Assembly (NCBI RefSeq): GCF_030264295.1
Contig: NZ_CP127173.1
Coordinates: 3,665,501 to 3,729,500, forward strand
Direction of reading: 5' to 3'
Origin: Amycolatopsis nalaikhensis
GTDB lineage: Bacteria > Actinomycetota > Actinomycetes > Mycobacteriales > Pseudonocardiaceae
DNA: 64,000 nt
The translations under genes were made by a program, and so were the position numbers. This document shows positions 1 to 9,295 of this stretch, piece after piece; position 1 is the stretch's first letter, and the number at the start of each line of letters is the position of its first letter. The notes under the pieces are model-generated. The model was not told the DNA's origin, did not search any database, and worked only from the letters and a program-made list of their open reading frames with translations.

Positions 1-2
1 CG

Positions 3-1142
3 GAGGTCGAGCACTACCAGCGCATCGAGCTCGGCCCGGCGCCGCAGGTCGCGGTGCGCGGGGAGGCCGTCAACGACCTCGTGCACGTCGTTTCGGAGCT
101 GCTGGAGAACGCGACGCGGTACTCCGGCGACGAGACGGTGACCGTCGCCAGCGCCGAAACCCACGACGGCGACTGGCAGATCGAGATCATCGACCACGGC
201 GCCGGCATGCCGCAGGCGGAGATCGACCGCACCAACGCGCGGCTCGCGCACCCGCCGGACGTCGACGTCGAGGTCTCGCGGCGGATGGGCTTGTTCGTGG
301 TGGCGACGCTGGCCACCCGCCACCACATCGACGTCAGCCTCGGCGCCGGGCCGGACGGCGGGCTCGTCGCGACCGTGCTGGTGCCGTCCGCGCTGATCGT
401 CGAGCTGCCGCCGATGCCCGCGCCGCCCCCGCCCGCCGAGCCGCCCGCGGCCCCGGAACCCGAGCTGCTGGCGCCACTGGCTCCGCTCACGCCGCCGGAA
501 CCGGAGCCGGAGCCCGAAGAGCTGACGCCGCCGTCCATCGAGGCGGGCCCGCCGCGCCGGGCGCCGGTCGTGGCCCGCGACCACCCGCCGGAGTGGCCGA
601 CCGCGGACGACGACTCGCACCTCGACTTGGACGCGCCGACCGAGCGGATGCCCGCCTACCGCGACGTCCTCTCGCGCTGGTTCGACGCGTCCGCGCAGCC
701 GGAACAGCCGCGGCGAGCCCCGGAACCCCGTCCGGTCGCCGAAGAACCGCGTCCAGCGCCCCCCGAACCGCGTCACGCACTCGCCGCGTCCCCGCCGCTC
801 TCCCGGGAAAGCGCGGCACTTTCACGTGAAAGTGCCGTCGTGGCCGAGCCGAACCCGGATGACGAGGACACCGAACCGCGGCTCACGCCGGTCGCCCCGC
901 CCTCCGCAATCGAGCCCGACTACCAGTGGCCGACCCCGGCCGAGCTGGAGCAGGAGGACGGCGCCGAGGACACCTGGCCGTTCCTGCAGCCGGCGGATTC
1001 CGCGGCGAGCCCGGGAGCGGTGCCGGAGCAGCGGCCGATACTCTCTCTTTCCCCGGAAGCGGTGCGCGAGCGGATGACGAGCCTTCAAGGCGGCTTCCGG
1101 CGAGGGCGGCACGCGAGGGGAGACGACACCCGGAACCAGTGA
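3..1142 (+). CDS. Conservon-type sensor histidine kinase, C-terminal part (5' end outside window)
   Basis: The gene is cut by the window edge; the frame is open from base 3. The first ~110 residues are a GHKL ATPase domain: the N box reads NDLVHVVSELLENATRYS, followed by DHGAGMP (G1) and the RRMGLFVV stretch. The remaining ~240 residues are a Pro/Glu/Ala-rich, probably disordered tail. Two islands in the tail, RMPAYRDVLSRWF (bases 645-683) and RMTSLQGGFRRGRHA (1071-1115), recur in the kinase at 12.6-15.8 kb, so this is a paralogue of the NIT-domain kinases that head roadblock/DUF742/GTPase operons. No roadblock gene follows; cutC starts 11 bases downstream. Confidence 0.85.
   Translation, partial: EVEHYQRIELGPAPQVAVRGEAVNDLVHVVSELLENATRYSGDETVTVASAETHDGDWQIEIIDHGAGMPQAEIDRTNARLAHPPDVDVEVSRRMGLFVVATLATRHHIDVSLGAGPDGGLVATVLVPSALIVELPPMPAPPPPAEPPAAPEPELLAPLAPLTPPEPEPEPEELTPPSIEAGPPRRAPVVARDHPPEWPTADDDSHLDLDAPTERMPAYRDVLSRWFDASAQPEQPRRAPEPRPVAEEPRPAPPEPRHALAASPPLSRESAALSRESAVVAEPNPDDEDTEPRLTPVAPPSAIEPDYQWPTPAELEQEDGAEDTWPFLQPADSAASPGAVPEQRPILSLSPEAVRERMTSLQGGFRRGRHARGDDTRNQ
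814..837. repeat. Perfect 24-bp palindrome inside coding sequence
   Basis: Two 12-bp arms meet at 825/826 with core CACTTTCACGTGAAAGTG and no mismatch. It sits in the disordered tail region of the kinase and reads through in frame, giving a local duplication of the residues LSRESA. It resembles the palindromic spacers found between genes elsewhere in this window, but here it is within a gene. Confidence 0.8.
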
Positions 1143-1153
1143 ACGGATGAGGC

Positions 1154-1831
1154 ATGAGCTCGAAGACGCCCCTGCTGGAAGTGATCGCGCTGGACGCGGC
1201 GGACGCCGAAAGCGCGCAAGCGGGCGGGGCCGACCGCCTCGAACTGGTCGCCGACATGGCGCAGGACGGCCTGACGCCGTCGCTGGAAACCCTGCGTGAC
1301 GTGCTCTCGGCGACCGACCTCCCGGTCCGGGTCATGCTGCGGGACAACGGTTCCTTCGCCGTCGGCGACCTCGAAGGCCTGCGCGCGGACACCGCCCGGC
1401 TGATCGACGCGGGTGCGCGCGAGTTCGTCTTCGGCTTCCTCACCGTGGACAGCGAGATCGACCTGGACGCCTGCGAAGCGCTGATCAAGGAGATCGGCGG
1501 GCTGCCGTGGACGTTCCACCGCGCGATCGACCGCACCCGCGACCCGCTGCGGGCCTACGACCAGCTGGCGTCGCTCGGGTGTGACACCGTGCTCGCGGCC
1601 GGCCACCCGAACGGCGTCGCCAGCGGCCTTTCGGTGCTGCAGCGGCTCGCGCAGCGCGACAGCGGGCCGGAGCTGCTCGTCGGCGGCGGCCTGCGCGCGC
1701 AGCAGGTGCACCTCCTGCGCGCGGGCGGCGTGCGCGGGTTCCACGTCGGCAGCGCGGTCCGGCCCGGTGGCTGGCAGTCGGCGGTCGACGCCGAATCGGT
1801 ACGCACCTGGGTGGACCTCGTCAAATCTTGA
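1154..1831 (+). CDS. cutC: CutC family protein (copper homeostasis / TIM-barrel)
   Basis: The 225-residue product matches the CutC family in length and sequence: the N-terminal strand LLEVIALDAADAESAQAGGA, then ADRLELV, VMLRD, the FGFLT strand, the WTFHRAID motif and a C-terminal GGGL strand of a TIM barrel. CutC proteins are cytoplasmic and were linked to copper tolerance in E. coli, but their biochemical activity is not settled. The ATG at 1154 is 11 bases after the kinase stop, so the two may share a transcript; nothing functional links them. Family assignment is firm, role is not. Confidence 0.9.
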   Translation: MSSKTPLLEVIALDAADAESAQAGGADRLELVADMAQDGLTPSLETLRDVLSATDLPVRVMLRDNGSFAVGDLEGLRADTARLIDAGAREFVFGFLTVDSEIDLDACEALIKEIGGLPWTFHRAIDRTRDPLRAYDQLASLGCDTVLAAGHPNGVASGLSVLQRLAQRDSGPELLVGGGLRAQQVHLLRAGGVRGFHVGSAVRPGGWQSAVDAESVRTWVDLVKS

Positions 1832-2252
1832 TCGAACCGCGGGGTTCCTTCTCGTATCGACGGCGGAAAACGAGTTCCGTCGGCGTTTTTCCGAAGCGGT
1901 GGTGAATTCGTTCCGCGGCGGTGAAACTGCATTGTTCCCGTGCGTCGGCCGGACGGCTTGTGCGCGTGCGTTTGCACTTGCACGCCCGGAGATGACCTGG
2001 TTGGCGGCTGATTTGCCCCCGCGTGGCTGGCTACTGTGGTCCCGCATTTCGCGATCCGGCCGATCTTCAGGAATCGATCTGTAGTGCGGGAGGCGGCGCC
2101 GTGTGCGCGCGTATTCAGTTCCAGACGAACTCGCTGCGAGGGCAGCAGGATGCGAAGAGCTTGACGAACAGGTGGATTTCCGCCGCGCGGGCGCGGCTGA
2201 TTCCCCGCGGGGAGCGCGCGGGCGCGTCCGGGACGGCCAGGAAGGCCGAGTC
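1832..2252. other. Intergenic region, no gene recognised
   Basis: This 420-base gap between cutC and a small GTG-started gene is less GC-rich at its left end. An open frame in phase with the next gene begins at 2103, but its codon use and the lack of a ribosome site argue against an N-terminal extension. No hairpin terminator or convincing promoter was found. Confidence 0.4.
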
Positions 2253-2468
2253 GTGACCGGCGCCGTGCCGCGTCAGCGCGGAACCACCCGACCGTCCGAA
2301 GACGAGTTCGCGAAGCTGGGGCTCGGCGGCTCGCTCGCCCTCACGGGCCTGCTGGCCGCCGTCAAGATCGCGGAAACCGCCACCGGCGTGGTGCTGACCG
2401 CCACCGGGGTGCTGCCCGGTGCCAACCCCCCGAAGGAGAAGGCACCGGCCTGGTCCGGAGGGGAATGA
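2253..2468 (+). CDS. Small hypothetical protein with one hydrophobic stretch
   Basis: A 71-residue product from a GTG start. The middle (about residues 24-50, LGGSLALTGLLAAVKI followed by TGVVLTATGVLPG) is hydrophobic and could be a membrane helix; the ends are charged. I do not recognise a family. The stop overlaps a possible ATG (2465) of the following TPR gene as ATGA, which suggests co-translation and is the best argument that this is a real gene. The same frame is open back to 2103, so a longer product cannot be excluded. Confidence 0.5.
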   Translation: MTGAVPRQRGTTRPSEDEFAKLGLGGSLALTGLLAAVKIAETATGVVLTATGVLPGANPPKEKAPAWSGGE

Positions 2469-2515
2469 CCCTGGGGCTGCCCGCGTCGGCGGCTCCCTTC
2501 GGACGGAGGGCTGCC

Positions 2516-3478
2516 ATGACCGGCAACGACGGGCAGGAAGACCTCCGCGGTACCCGTGTGGGGATCGCCGACGTGCGGCGGTTGGAAGACACGGTCGCGG
2601 AGCTGAGGGCCGTGGACTACCGCTACGGCGGCGGCGCCTGCCGGGCCGCCGTGGAGACGCGGCTGCCCGCCGCCGTGGCGCTGCTGGACGGCGTGACCAA
2701 GACCGTCGTGCTGGCGCGGCTCTGCACGGCCGTCGCCGACCTGTACAACCTGGCCGGCTGGACGAACTTCGACCAGGACCGCCCGGCCGCCGCGCTGGCC
2801 GCGTTCACGCGGGCGCTGGAGTTCGCCGTGCGGGCGGGCAACGACGACCTGCAGGCCAACATCCGCTACCGCACCGGGCGGCTGCACCTGCACTACGGCG
2901 CCGTGGACGCGGCGCTGGCGGAGTTCGAGCGGGGCCGGGACGCGGCAGTGCAGGCGCGCTCGACGCTCGCGCAGGCGATCCTGTCCGCCAACCAGGCGTG
3001 GGCCCACGCCAAGAAGGCCGACGTCTCCGCCGCGCTGACCTACCTGCGCCGCGCCCGCGAAGAGTTCGCCGAGGCCGCGGGGCGCGAGCCGTCGCCGTGG
3101 GCGGAGTTCTTCGGCCCCAACGACATGGCGGCGATGATCGGGACGGTGCACGGCGAGCTGGCCCAGGTGGTCGACATCCGCCACGGCCGCGACGGCATCC
3201 CGGCGCTCGCCGAGGCGATCGCCGGCTACGGCAAGGGCATGACGCGCAGCCGGTCGCTGACCCTGATCTGGCTGGCCACGGTGCACGCGCTGGACGGCGA
3301 CCTCGACGTCGCCTCGGCGGTCGGTGAGGAGGCGATCGCGCTGGCGGCCGCGTTGCGCTCGCCGAGGACGCGGCAGCGGCTGAACTCGCTGTCGGCGGCG
3401 GCCCGCCGGTATTCCGGCAATGCGGACGCCCGTGATATCGCCGACCGCGTCGACGCTCTCGGGCATTCCGGACAATAA
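2516..3478 (+). CDS. TPR-repeat protein resembling the sensor half of actinobacterial XRE-TPR regulators
   Basis: The 320-residue product is almost entirely helical with TPR-like pairs (for example DLYNLAGWTNFDQDRPAAAL and ILSANQAWAHAKK). The N-terminal LRAVDYRYGGGACRAAV resembles the start of the C-terminal domain in actinomycete regulators that carry an N-terminal XRE helix-turn-helix, but no HTH is encoded here. ATG 2516 is preferred because GGAGGG lies 6 bases upstream; ATG 2465 would add 17 residues and overlap the upstream stop. It may act as a stand-alone partner or scaffold; function is unknown. Confidence 0.75.
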   Translation: MTGNDGQEDLRGTRVGIADVRRLEDTVAELRAVDYRYGGGACRAAVETRLPAAVALLDGVTKTVVLARLCTAVADLYNLAGWTNFDQDRPAAALAAFTRALEFAVRAGNDDLQANIRYRTGRLHLHYGAVDAALAEFERGRDAAVQARSTLAQAILSANQAWAHAKKADVSAALTYLRRAREEFAEAAGREPSPWAEFFGPNDMAAMIGTVHGELAQVVDIRHGRDGIPALAEAIAGYGKGMTRSRSLTLIWLATVHALDGDLDVASAVGEEAIALAAALRSPRTRQRLNSLSAAARRYSGNADARDIADRVDALGHSGQ

Positions 3479-3616
3479 TCGAAGGGTAAACAATTCGGAA
3501 AGGAAAAAGGCCAGCCAAAAGTAGGTTCTGGCCGCGTCGGCGTTTTCTTATGCTTCTCGGCAGCCTGCGAAGCCCATTCCACGCAGGCCAGGTCCCCCGC
3601 CGAGAGGAAATTCCCC

Positions 3617-5266
3617 ATGCGCTTGCGCAAGCTCGTCGCGGCCGTCGTGCCGTTGCCGGCGTTGCTCGGATTGGCCGTGGCCGTCCCGGCCGCCGCGGCG
3701 ACGGAACCGCTGGTCACCCTCACTGACAACGTAGCGCCGTTGGTCAACAGCGCCCGCACGGGTGACGTCGCGCCCGACCGGCCGATCACCGCGGCGCTCT
3801 CCCTGAAACTGCACAACCAGCAGGCGCTGGAAAAGTTCCTCGCCGACGTCCAGAACCCGGCATCGCCGCAATACCACCGGTTTCTGACCCCGGCGCGGTT
3901 CAACGCCGAGTTCGGCCCGACCCAGGCCGACGTCGACCAGGCGGTCGCATTCCTGAAGAAGGCGGGCGCGACCGGGATCGAGGTTTCCGGCAACCGCCAG
4001 GCGATCACGTTCACCGGAACGGCGGCGCGGCTGGAATCGGCGTTCCGCACCCGGCTCGGGACGTACCACGACACCGTGTCGGGCCGCGACTTCTTCGCCA
4101 ACGACGCGGCGCCATCGGTGCCCGCGGACGTGTCGGGCGTGGTGGCGGGCGTCGTCGGCCTCGACGACCACGCGGTCCGCACGCACGCACCGACGGCGGT
4201 GGCGAAGCCGAACGTGGTCAAGGCGGTGACCCCGCCGGTGCTCAAAACGGCGTACGGCACGAGCGGTCTTTCGGCGACGGGTAGCGGCGTGAAGGTGGGC
4301 TTCGTCGAGTTCGACGGCTACCAGAAGTCGAACATCACGAAGTACGACAGCACATACGGGCTGTCGGCGGGCTCGGTGACGACGGTCCCGGTGAACGGCG
4401 CGAACTACGACGCGTCCCCCGGCGACGGCCAGATCGAGGTGGAGCTGGACATCGAGGTGGTGCACGCACTGGCCGCGGCGGCGAGCGACTACGTGTACGA
4501 GGCCCCGAACAGCAGCGCGGGCGAACTGGCGATGTACCAGAAGATCGCCTCGGACCACACGGTGAACGTGGTCTCGATCTCGTGGGGAGCCTGCGAAGCC
4601 GCGGAGGGAGCAAGCGCGGCGAAGAGCGTCAGCAGCGCGATCGCGACGGGAACGGCGGAGGGTATTTCGTACTTCGCGGCGGCGGGCGACGACGGCACGA
4701 CGGACTGCTACCGCCAGACGGGCTCGACGGCGAGGGGAGTCGACTTCCCGGCATCGAGCCCGAACGTGACGGGCGTGGGTGGAACCCAGCTGACGGTGAC
4801 GTCGACGAACACGTACAGCAGCGAAACGGCGTGGAACGACGGGAGTTCGGGAGGAGCGACGGGCGGCGGGATCTCGACGGTCTTCACGGCGCCGTCGTGG
4901 CAGTCGACGCAGAGCACGACGTACCGCAAGGTCCCGGACGTATCGGCGGACGCGGCGAGCGGCTCGGGGTACTACATCTACACGGCGGGCGCGTGGGAGA
5001 CGGTGTGGGGAACCTCGGGAGCGGCGCCGTTGTGGGCGGCCTTCGCGACGCTGCAGAACCAGATCCACGGAGCGGGACTGGGCAACATGAACCCGAAGTT
5101 GTACTCGATCGGCAACGGATCGGCGCGCACAACGGGCTTCCACGACGTGACAACAGGCAACAACAGCCTCCACGGAACAACGGGTTACAGCGCGGGAACG
5201 GGCTATGACCAGGTGACGGGCTGGGGCTCGTTCAAGGGAACAGGGCTGTCAGGCCTGATCGGTTAA
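3617..5266 (+). CDS. Secreted S53 family (sedolisin/kumamolisin) serine-carboxyl protease
   Basis: A 549-residue precursor with a signal peptide (RLRK, hydrophobic core, AAAA cleavage region near residue 28), a pro-kumamolisin activation domain (about 35-190, with SPQYHRFLTP) and a sedolisin catalytic domain. Catalytic residues are visible: Glu274 and Asp278 in QIEVELDIE and Ser467 in WGTSGAAP. The C-terminal FHDVTTGNN and GYDQVTGWG segments form the usual calcium site. Family members are acid endopeptidases released outside the cell. The gene stands alone, with a strong terminator behind it. Confidence 0.95.
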   Translation: MRLRKLVAAVVPLPALLGLAVAVPAAAATEPLVTLTDNVAPLVNSARTGDVAPDRPITAALSLKLHNQQALEKFLADVQNPASPQYHRFLTPARFNAEFGPTQADVDQAVAFLKKAGATGIEVSGNRQAITFTGTAARLESAFRTRLGTYHDTVSGRDFFANDAAPSVPADVSGVVAGVVGLDDHAVRTHAPTAVAKPNVVKAVTPPVLKTAYGTSGLSATGSGVKVGFVEFDGYQKSNITKYDSTYGLSAGSVTTVPVNGANYDASPGDGQIEVELDIEVVHALAAAASDYVYEAPNSSAGELAMYQKIASDHTVNVVSISWGACEAAEGASAAKSVSSAIATGTAEGISYFAAAGDDGTTDCYRQTGSTARGVDFPASSPNVTGVGGTQLTVTSTNTYSSETAWNDGSSGGATGGGISTVFTAPSWQSTQSTTYRKVPDVSADAASGSGYYIYTAGAWETVWGTSGAAPLWAAFATLQNQIHGAGLGNMNPKLYSIGNGSARTTGFHDVTTGNNSLHGTTGYSAGTGYDQVTGWGSFKGTGLSGLIG

Positions 5267-5273
5267 GCGCACA

Positions 5274-5335
5274 GGCATCCCCCGCTCCTCGTCCAAGCCG
5301 GACTGATCGGTCCGCGCGGAGGAGCGGGGGATGCC
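5274..5335 (+). terminator. Strong hairpin terminator after the S53 protease
   Basis: Perfect 17-bp stem (5274-5290 with 5319-5335, GGCATCCCCCGCTCCTC and its complement). The 28-base loop contains a smaller inner stem (CGGAC/GTCCG). No U-run follows, as is common in actinomycetes. Confidence 0.85.
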
Positions 5336-5391
5336 AGTGGAGTAGGCCGAAAGAGGCTTTCCTTCGCAAGGCTAAGCGTTAATCTGAGGGC

Positions 5392-6979
5392 ATGATCAAG
5401 CGCACGGTGCTGGACGCGACCCGAGAGCTTCTCCGAGAACTAGGCCTCACAACGGTGTTCGGCAACCCGGGCACGACAGAGGTCCCGTTCCTGACGGACT
5501 GGCCGGACGACTTCGAGTACGTCCTGGGCCTCCAAGAGGCAGCGGTAGTGGCCATGGCCGACGCGTACGCACAGGCGACGAGGCAAGCGGTACTGGTGAA
5601 CCTGCACTCGGCAGGGGGAGTGGGCCACGGACTGGGAAGCCTCTTCAACGCGTACCGCAACCGAACGCCCCTGATCGTGGTGGCGGGACAGCAGAACCGG
5701 GCGCTCCTCCCGCACGACCCGTTCCTGGGGGCGATGGAGGCACCGGAGTTCCCCAAGCCGTACGTGAAGTGGTCGATCGAACCGGCGACGGCGGAGGACG
5801 TCCCAGCGGCCCTGGCGAGGGCGTACCACGTGGCAACGCAGGCACCATCGGGCCCGGTGTTCGTCTCGGTGCCCGCGGACGACTGGACGACGACGACCGA
5901 GCGCCCGATCATCAGCCGCCCCCGCATCCGGGGTTTCGCACCGGACCCGGAAGCCATCGCCGAACTGACCAAGGCACTCGAGAACGCGGAACGACCGGCG
6001 ATAGTCGTGGGCGGAGCCGTAGACCACGACGAGGCCGTGGTCGAAACGGTCGCCCTGGCCGAACGGCTCAACGCGGGCGTCTGGGTGGCCCCGATGTCGT
6101 ACCGCTGCTCGTTCCCCGAGGACCACGAGCTGTTCCAAGGCTTCCTGGACCCGGAACGCGGCGCGGTCTCGGACGCATTGGCCGCCCACGACCTGGTCGT
6201 CGTACTGGGCGCACCGGCGTTCACGTACCACGTCGACCGAGGCCGGGGAGAAGCCCCGCTGCCCCCGCTGTTCATCATCAGCGACGACGAGCAGATCCTG
6301 GCCCGCGCGTTCGAAGGAACGGGCATCCGGGCGACCCCGAAGCTCGGCATCCAGGCTCTGCTGGACGCAGTCGAGCCGAGCACGAGGGAAAAGCCGACCC
6401 CGCGGCAAACGCCACCGAAGCCGAGCAAGGACAAGCTCACGGCCGAGTACGTCTACTCGACGCTGGCGGACCTGTTGCCGGACAACGCGATCGTCGTCGA
6501 GGAGACGCCGAGCCACCGCGGAATCCTCCACGAGCACCTGCCGATCAAGCCGACGGACACGGGCTTCCTGACGATGGCGAGCGGCACGCTCGGCTACGGA
6601 GTCCCGGGCGCGGTGGGCGCGGCACTGGCCCGCCCGGAGCGCAAGGTCGTCGGCGTGGTCGGCGACGGCTCCAGCATGTACGGCATCCAGGCCCTCTGGA
6701 CGGCGGCGCGCCAGGAGCTTCCCGGTGACGATCCTGATCCTGGACAACTCCGAGTACGCGGCGGTCCGCATCCTCGGCGACGCGATCGGCGGCGCGAAGC
6801 TCCCGGGCACCGAGCTGGGCGGCATCGGCTTCGCGACGCTGGCGTCGAGCATGGGCTGCCACGGGGTGACGATCACCGAGCCGTCGGCCCTGGTCCCCGG
6901 CCTCACCGCGGCACTGGCCGACCCGCGCCCGACACTGGTGCACATCAAGGTCGCCACGTCCGACAAGACGCTGTACTGA
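5392..6979 (+). pseudogene. mdlC: Thiamine-diphosphate decarboxylase, benzoylformate decarboxylase-like, with one frameshift
   Basis: Reading through a single-base shift gives a full ~528-residue ThDP enzyme close to benzoylformate decarboxylase, which converts benzoylformate to benzaldehyde and CO2 in mandelate breakdown. Visible are NPGTTEVPFL, the catalytic-type His in NLHSAGG, His in FTYHVDR, and the ThDP/Mg motif GDGSSMYG...LDN. The Pseudomonas enzyme has Ser in NPGSNE; here it is Thr, so substrate range may differ. The frame breaks at GAGCTTC (6715-6721), where GAGCTC would restore ELPVTILILDN. I read this as a likely sequence error, not decay, because both halves keep every family motif. 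Confidence 0.8.
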
Positions 6980-6980
6980 C

Positions 6981-7445
6981 TTGTCGACAACCGAAGAACT
7001 GGAAGCGGCGGTGGCGTTGCTGGCGGGCTGCCGGGTCGTCGAGTTCAGCCGGACGCTGAACATCGCCATCGTCGGCTTCCGGGGCGAGGACGTCGAAAAG
7101 CGCCTCCACGCGCAGTGCCCGTTCCGGGTGACGCACCGCGAGCAGATCCTCTTCGGCTCGGTCGACATGCGCTACCGGGACACCGGCGACGCGGAGACGG
7201 CGTTCGACGAATACCGGACGAAGTACGACCGCCAGGCCCGTCAGCTGACCGGGATGGTGACGGAGTACGAGTGCTTCGTCGAGTCGGCGGCGCTCGGGGC
7301 CGCGGGAACGCTGTCGATCCGCCTCGACGGCCCGCTCACCGTCGAGGTGTTCCCGGCCTGCGCGGGGCGGAGCGTCGAGCAGTGGCGGCTGTTCGACTGG
7401 CACACCGACCGGCACGTCGTCTACCCGGACTCCGCCGACCGTTAA
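6981..7445 (+). CDS. Hypothetical protein
   Basis: A 154-residue soluble protein starting at TTG 6981, two bases after the decarboxylase stop, so probably co-transcribed. Its sequence is of mixed strand/helix type with no signal peptide or membrane helix. I do not recognise a family. Its stop directly abuts the stop of the oppositely oriented lipoprotein gene. Confidence 0.65.
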   Translation: MSTTEELEAAVALLAGCRVVEFSRTLNIAIVGFRGEDVEKRLHAQCPFRVTHREQILFGSVDMRYRDTGDAETAFDEYRTKYDRQARQLTGMVTEYECFVESAALGAAGTLSIRLDGPLTVEVFPACAGRSVEQWRLFDWHTDRHVVYPDSADR

Positions 7446-8396
7446 CTAGCGCACCACCATCGCCGCGACGTCGACCGGTTTCGCGATGACGCCCGTCTTC
7501 AGCAGCAGGTCCGGTACCCGCTGCAGCCGCCGGGCGTCCACATCGGACTTCAACGTCAGCAACCCGGTGCGCGCCGCGGTGTCCGCGTCGATCTTCGCGT
7601 ACTTCACCATCAGCGGCTCGATCTTCTTCCGGTCGGCCACCGCGTCGCGCGTGGCCGCCGACATCGCGCGCTGGAACGCCGCCACCACCGACGGGGACGC
7701 CGAGGTGAACGACCCCAGCGCCGCGTACCCCGCCGTCGGGAAGTCCACTGTGGACCCCGTGCCGGTGTCCGCCACCAGCACCGCGCCCACCTCGCGGGCG
7801 GCGTCGGTGATGAACGGCTCGGTCAGGAAACCCGCGTCGATGTCGCCGTTCTTCAACGCCGACGCCGTGTTCGGCAGCGGCAGCGGCACCCACTTGACGC
7901 CCGCCGCGTCGACGTGGTTGTCGGCCAGGACCGACTTCGTCAGCGTGTCCGCGATCGTATTGGGCGCCGAGATGCCAATGCGCTTGCCCGCGAGATCCGC
8001 CACCGACCGGATCCCCGACGCGGGCAGGGCGACCACCCCGGTGGAGCGGGGCCCGGCCGACGACGCGTCCGCGACGAGCCGGACGTCGGCGGTTCCCTTG
8101 CTGCGCGCCACGAAGAACGGCGTGTAGCTCGAATACGCGATGTCGGCTTCGCCGCTGAGCAGCTTCGTCAGCGACGCCTGCCCGGTCGCCGCCTCGGTCG
8201 TCGAGACGTCCAGGCCTTCGCGCTGGAAGTACCCGCCGTCCTTGGCCAGCCAAAACGGCGCGGTGTCGATCGTCGACATCATCGAGACCCGCAGCTTCGC
8301 CGCGGAAGGCGGTGGTGGCGAAGGAGAACCGCCCAGCGCACCGCAGCCCGTCACCAGCACCAGGGCCAGCAGTCCGGCCAGTACCGCCCTCGCCAT
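7446..8396 (-). CDS. ABC transporter substrate-binding lipoprotein (nitrate/sulfonate/taurine type), second copy of the operon
   Basis: A 316-residue SsuA/TauA/NMT1-like protein with lipobox LVTGC after a short signal. Typical features are the early DTAPFWLAKDGGYF strand, SGEADIAYSSYTPFF, and AGKRIGI. It is clearly paralogous to the binding protein at 10897-11919 (shared PFFVA(R/K)SKGTAD, LPLPN, AFQRAM, DARR(L/I)QRVPDL). It is the last gene of the operon, 16 bases after the ATPase. Ligand cannot be deduced; nitrate, alkylsulfonates, taurine and pyrimidines are all known for the family. Confidence 0.9.
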   Translation of the reverse strand: MARAVLAGLLALVLVTGCGALGGSPSPPPPSAAKLRVSMMSTIDTAPFWLAKDGGYFQREGLDVSTTEAATGQASLTKLLSGEADIAYSSYTPFFVARSKGTADVRLVADASSAGPRSTGVVALPASGIRSVADLAGKRIGISAPNTIADTLTKSVLADNHVDAAGVKWVPLPLPNTASALKNGDIDAGFLTEPFITDAAREVGAVLVADTGTGSTVDFPTAGYAALGSFTSASPSVVAAFQRAMSAATRDAVADRKKIEPLMVKYAKIDADTAARTGLLTLKSDVDARRLQRVPDLLLKTGVIAKPVDVAAMVVR

Positions 8397-8412
8397 CGTC
8401 CCCCCAATGAGC

Positions 8413-9276
8413 TCAGCTTCCGGTCTTGGTCTCCGTCACGTCCTTGGCCTGCTCGGCCAGCTCCCACTCCGCGGCGTCGGACGCGGCCGTCGCCGCCTCC
8501 GGGGCGGCGGTTCCGCCGTGCAGCAAGCGCGCCACTTCACCGCGCAGCGTCACGAACTCCGCCGACTCGCGCGTCGTGATCTGGTCCCGCTCCGCGGGCA
8601 GTTCGACCGGCAGGTCCGCCACGATCGACGCCGGCGACTTCGACAGCACCAGCACCCGGTCGGACAGGTAGACGCTCTCGTCGATGTCGTGGGTGACGAC
8701 GAGGATCGTGCTGCCCTGCTCGCGCTGCACGCGCCGGGTCAGGTCCTCGAGCTCGAACCGCGTCTGGGCGTCGACCGAGGCGAACGGCTCGTCCATCAGC
8801 AGCAGCGCCGGCCGGCTGGCCAGCGCGCGGGCGATCGACACCCGCTGCTGCATGCCGCCGGACAGCTGCCACGGGTACTTCCCGCCGACGCCGGAGAGCC
8901 CCACCTGCTCCAGCGCTTCGGCCGCCCGCGTCCGCCGCTCCGCGCGGGAGAGCGAGCGCCACCGCAGCGGGAACTCGACGTTCTTCTGCACCGACAGCCA
9001 CGGGAACAGTGAACGGCTGTAGTCCTGGAACACGACGGCGAGGTCGTCGGGCACGCCGTCGACGCGGTCGCCGTGCAGGCTGACCTGGCCTTCGGTCGGC
9101 GGGGTCAGCCCGGCGATGCAGCGCAGCAGCGTCGACTTCCCGCAGCCCGACGGGCCGACGATGCTGGCGAGCTGACCGGCCTCGACGGTGAACGACAGGT
9201 CGTTCACCGCGGTGTGCGCCTTGGCGCCGGTCCCGTACCGGTGACTGACGCCGGAAACTTCGAGCATGGTGGACAT
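8413..9276 (-). CDS. ABC transporter ATP-binding protein (SsuB/TauB/NrtD type)
   Basis: A 287-residue ATPase with Walker A GPSGCGKST, Q-loop VVFQDYSR, signature LSGGMQQR, Walker B LLLMDEPFAS and switch His in VTHDID. The FPWLSVQKNVEFPLRW segment is characteristic of the nitrate/sulfonate/taurine subfamily. It energises import through the two permeases encoded upstream; the ~45 C-terminal residues are an extra acidic tail. ATG 9276 follows the second permease by 19 bases. Confidence 0.95.
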   Translation of the reverse strand: MSTMLEVSGVSHRYGTGAKAHTAVNDLSFTVEAGQLASIVGPSGCGKSTLLRCIAGLTPPTEGQVSLHGDRVDGVPDDLAVVFQDYSRSLFPWLSVQKNVEFPLRWRSLSRAERRTRAAEALEQVGLSGVGGKYPWQLSGGMQQRVSIARALASRPALLLMDEPFASVDAQTRFELEDLTRRVQREQGSTILVVTHDIDESVYLSDRVLVLSKSPASIVADLPVELPAERDQITTRESAEFVTLRGEVARLLHGGTAAPEAATAASDAAEWELAEQAKDVTETKTGS

Positions 9277-9295
9277 GGGAGAGGCCTTTCCAGCG

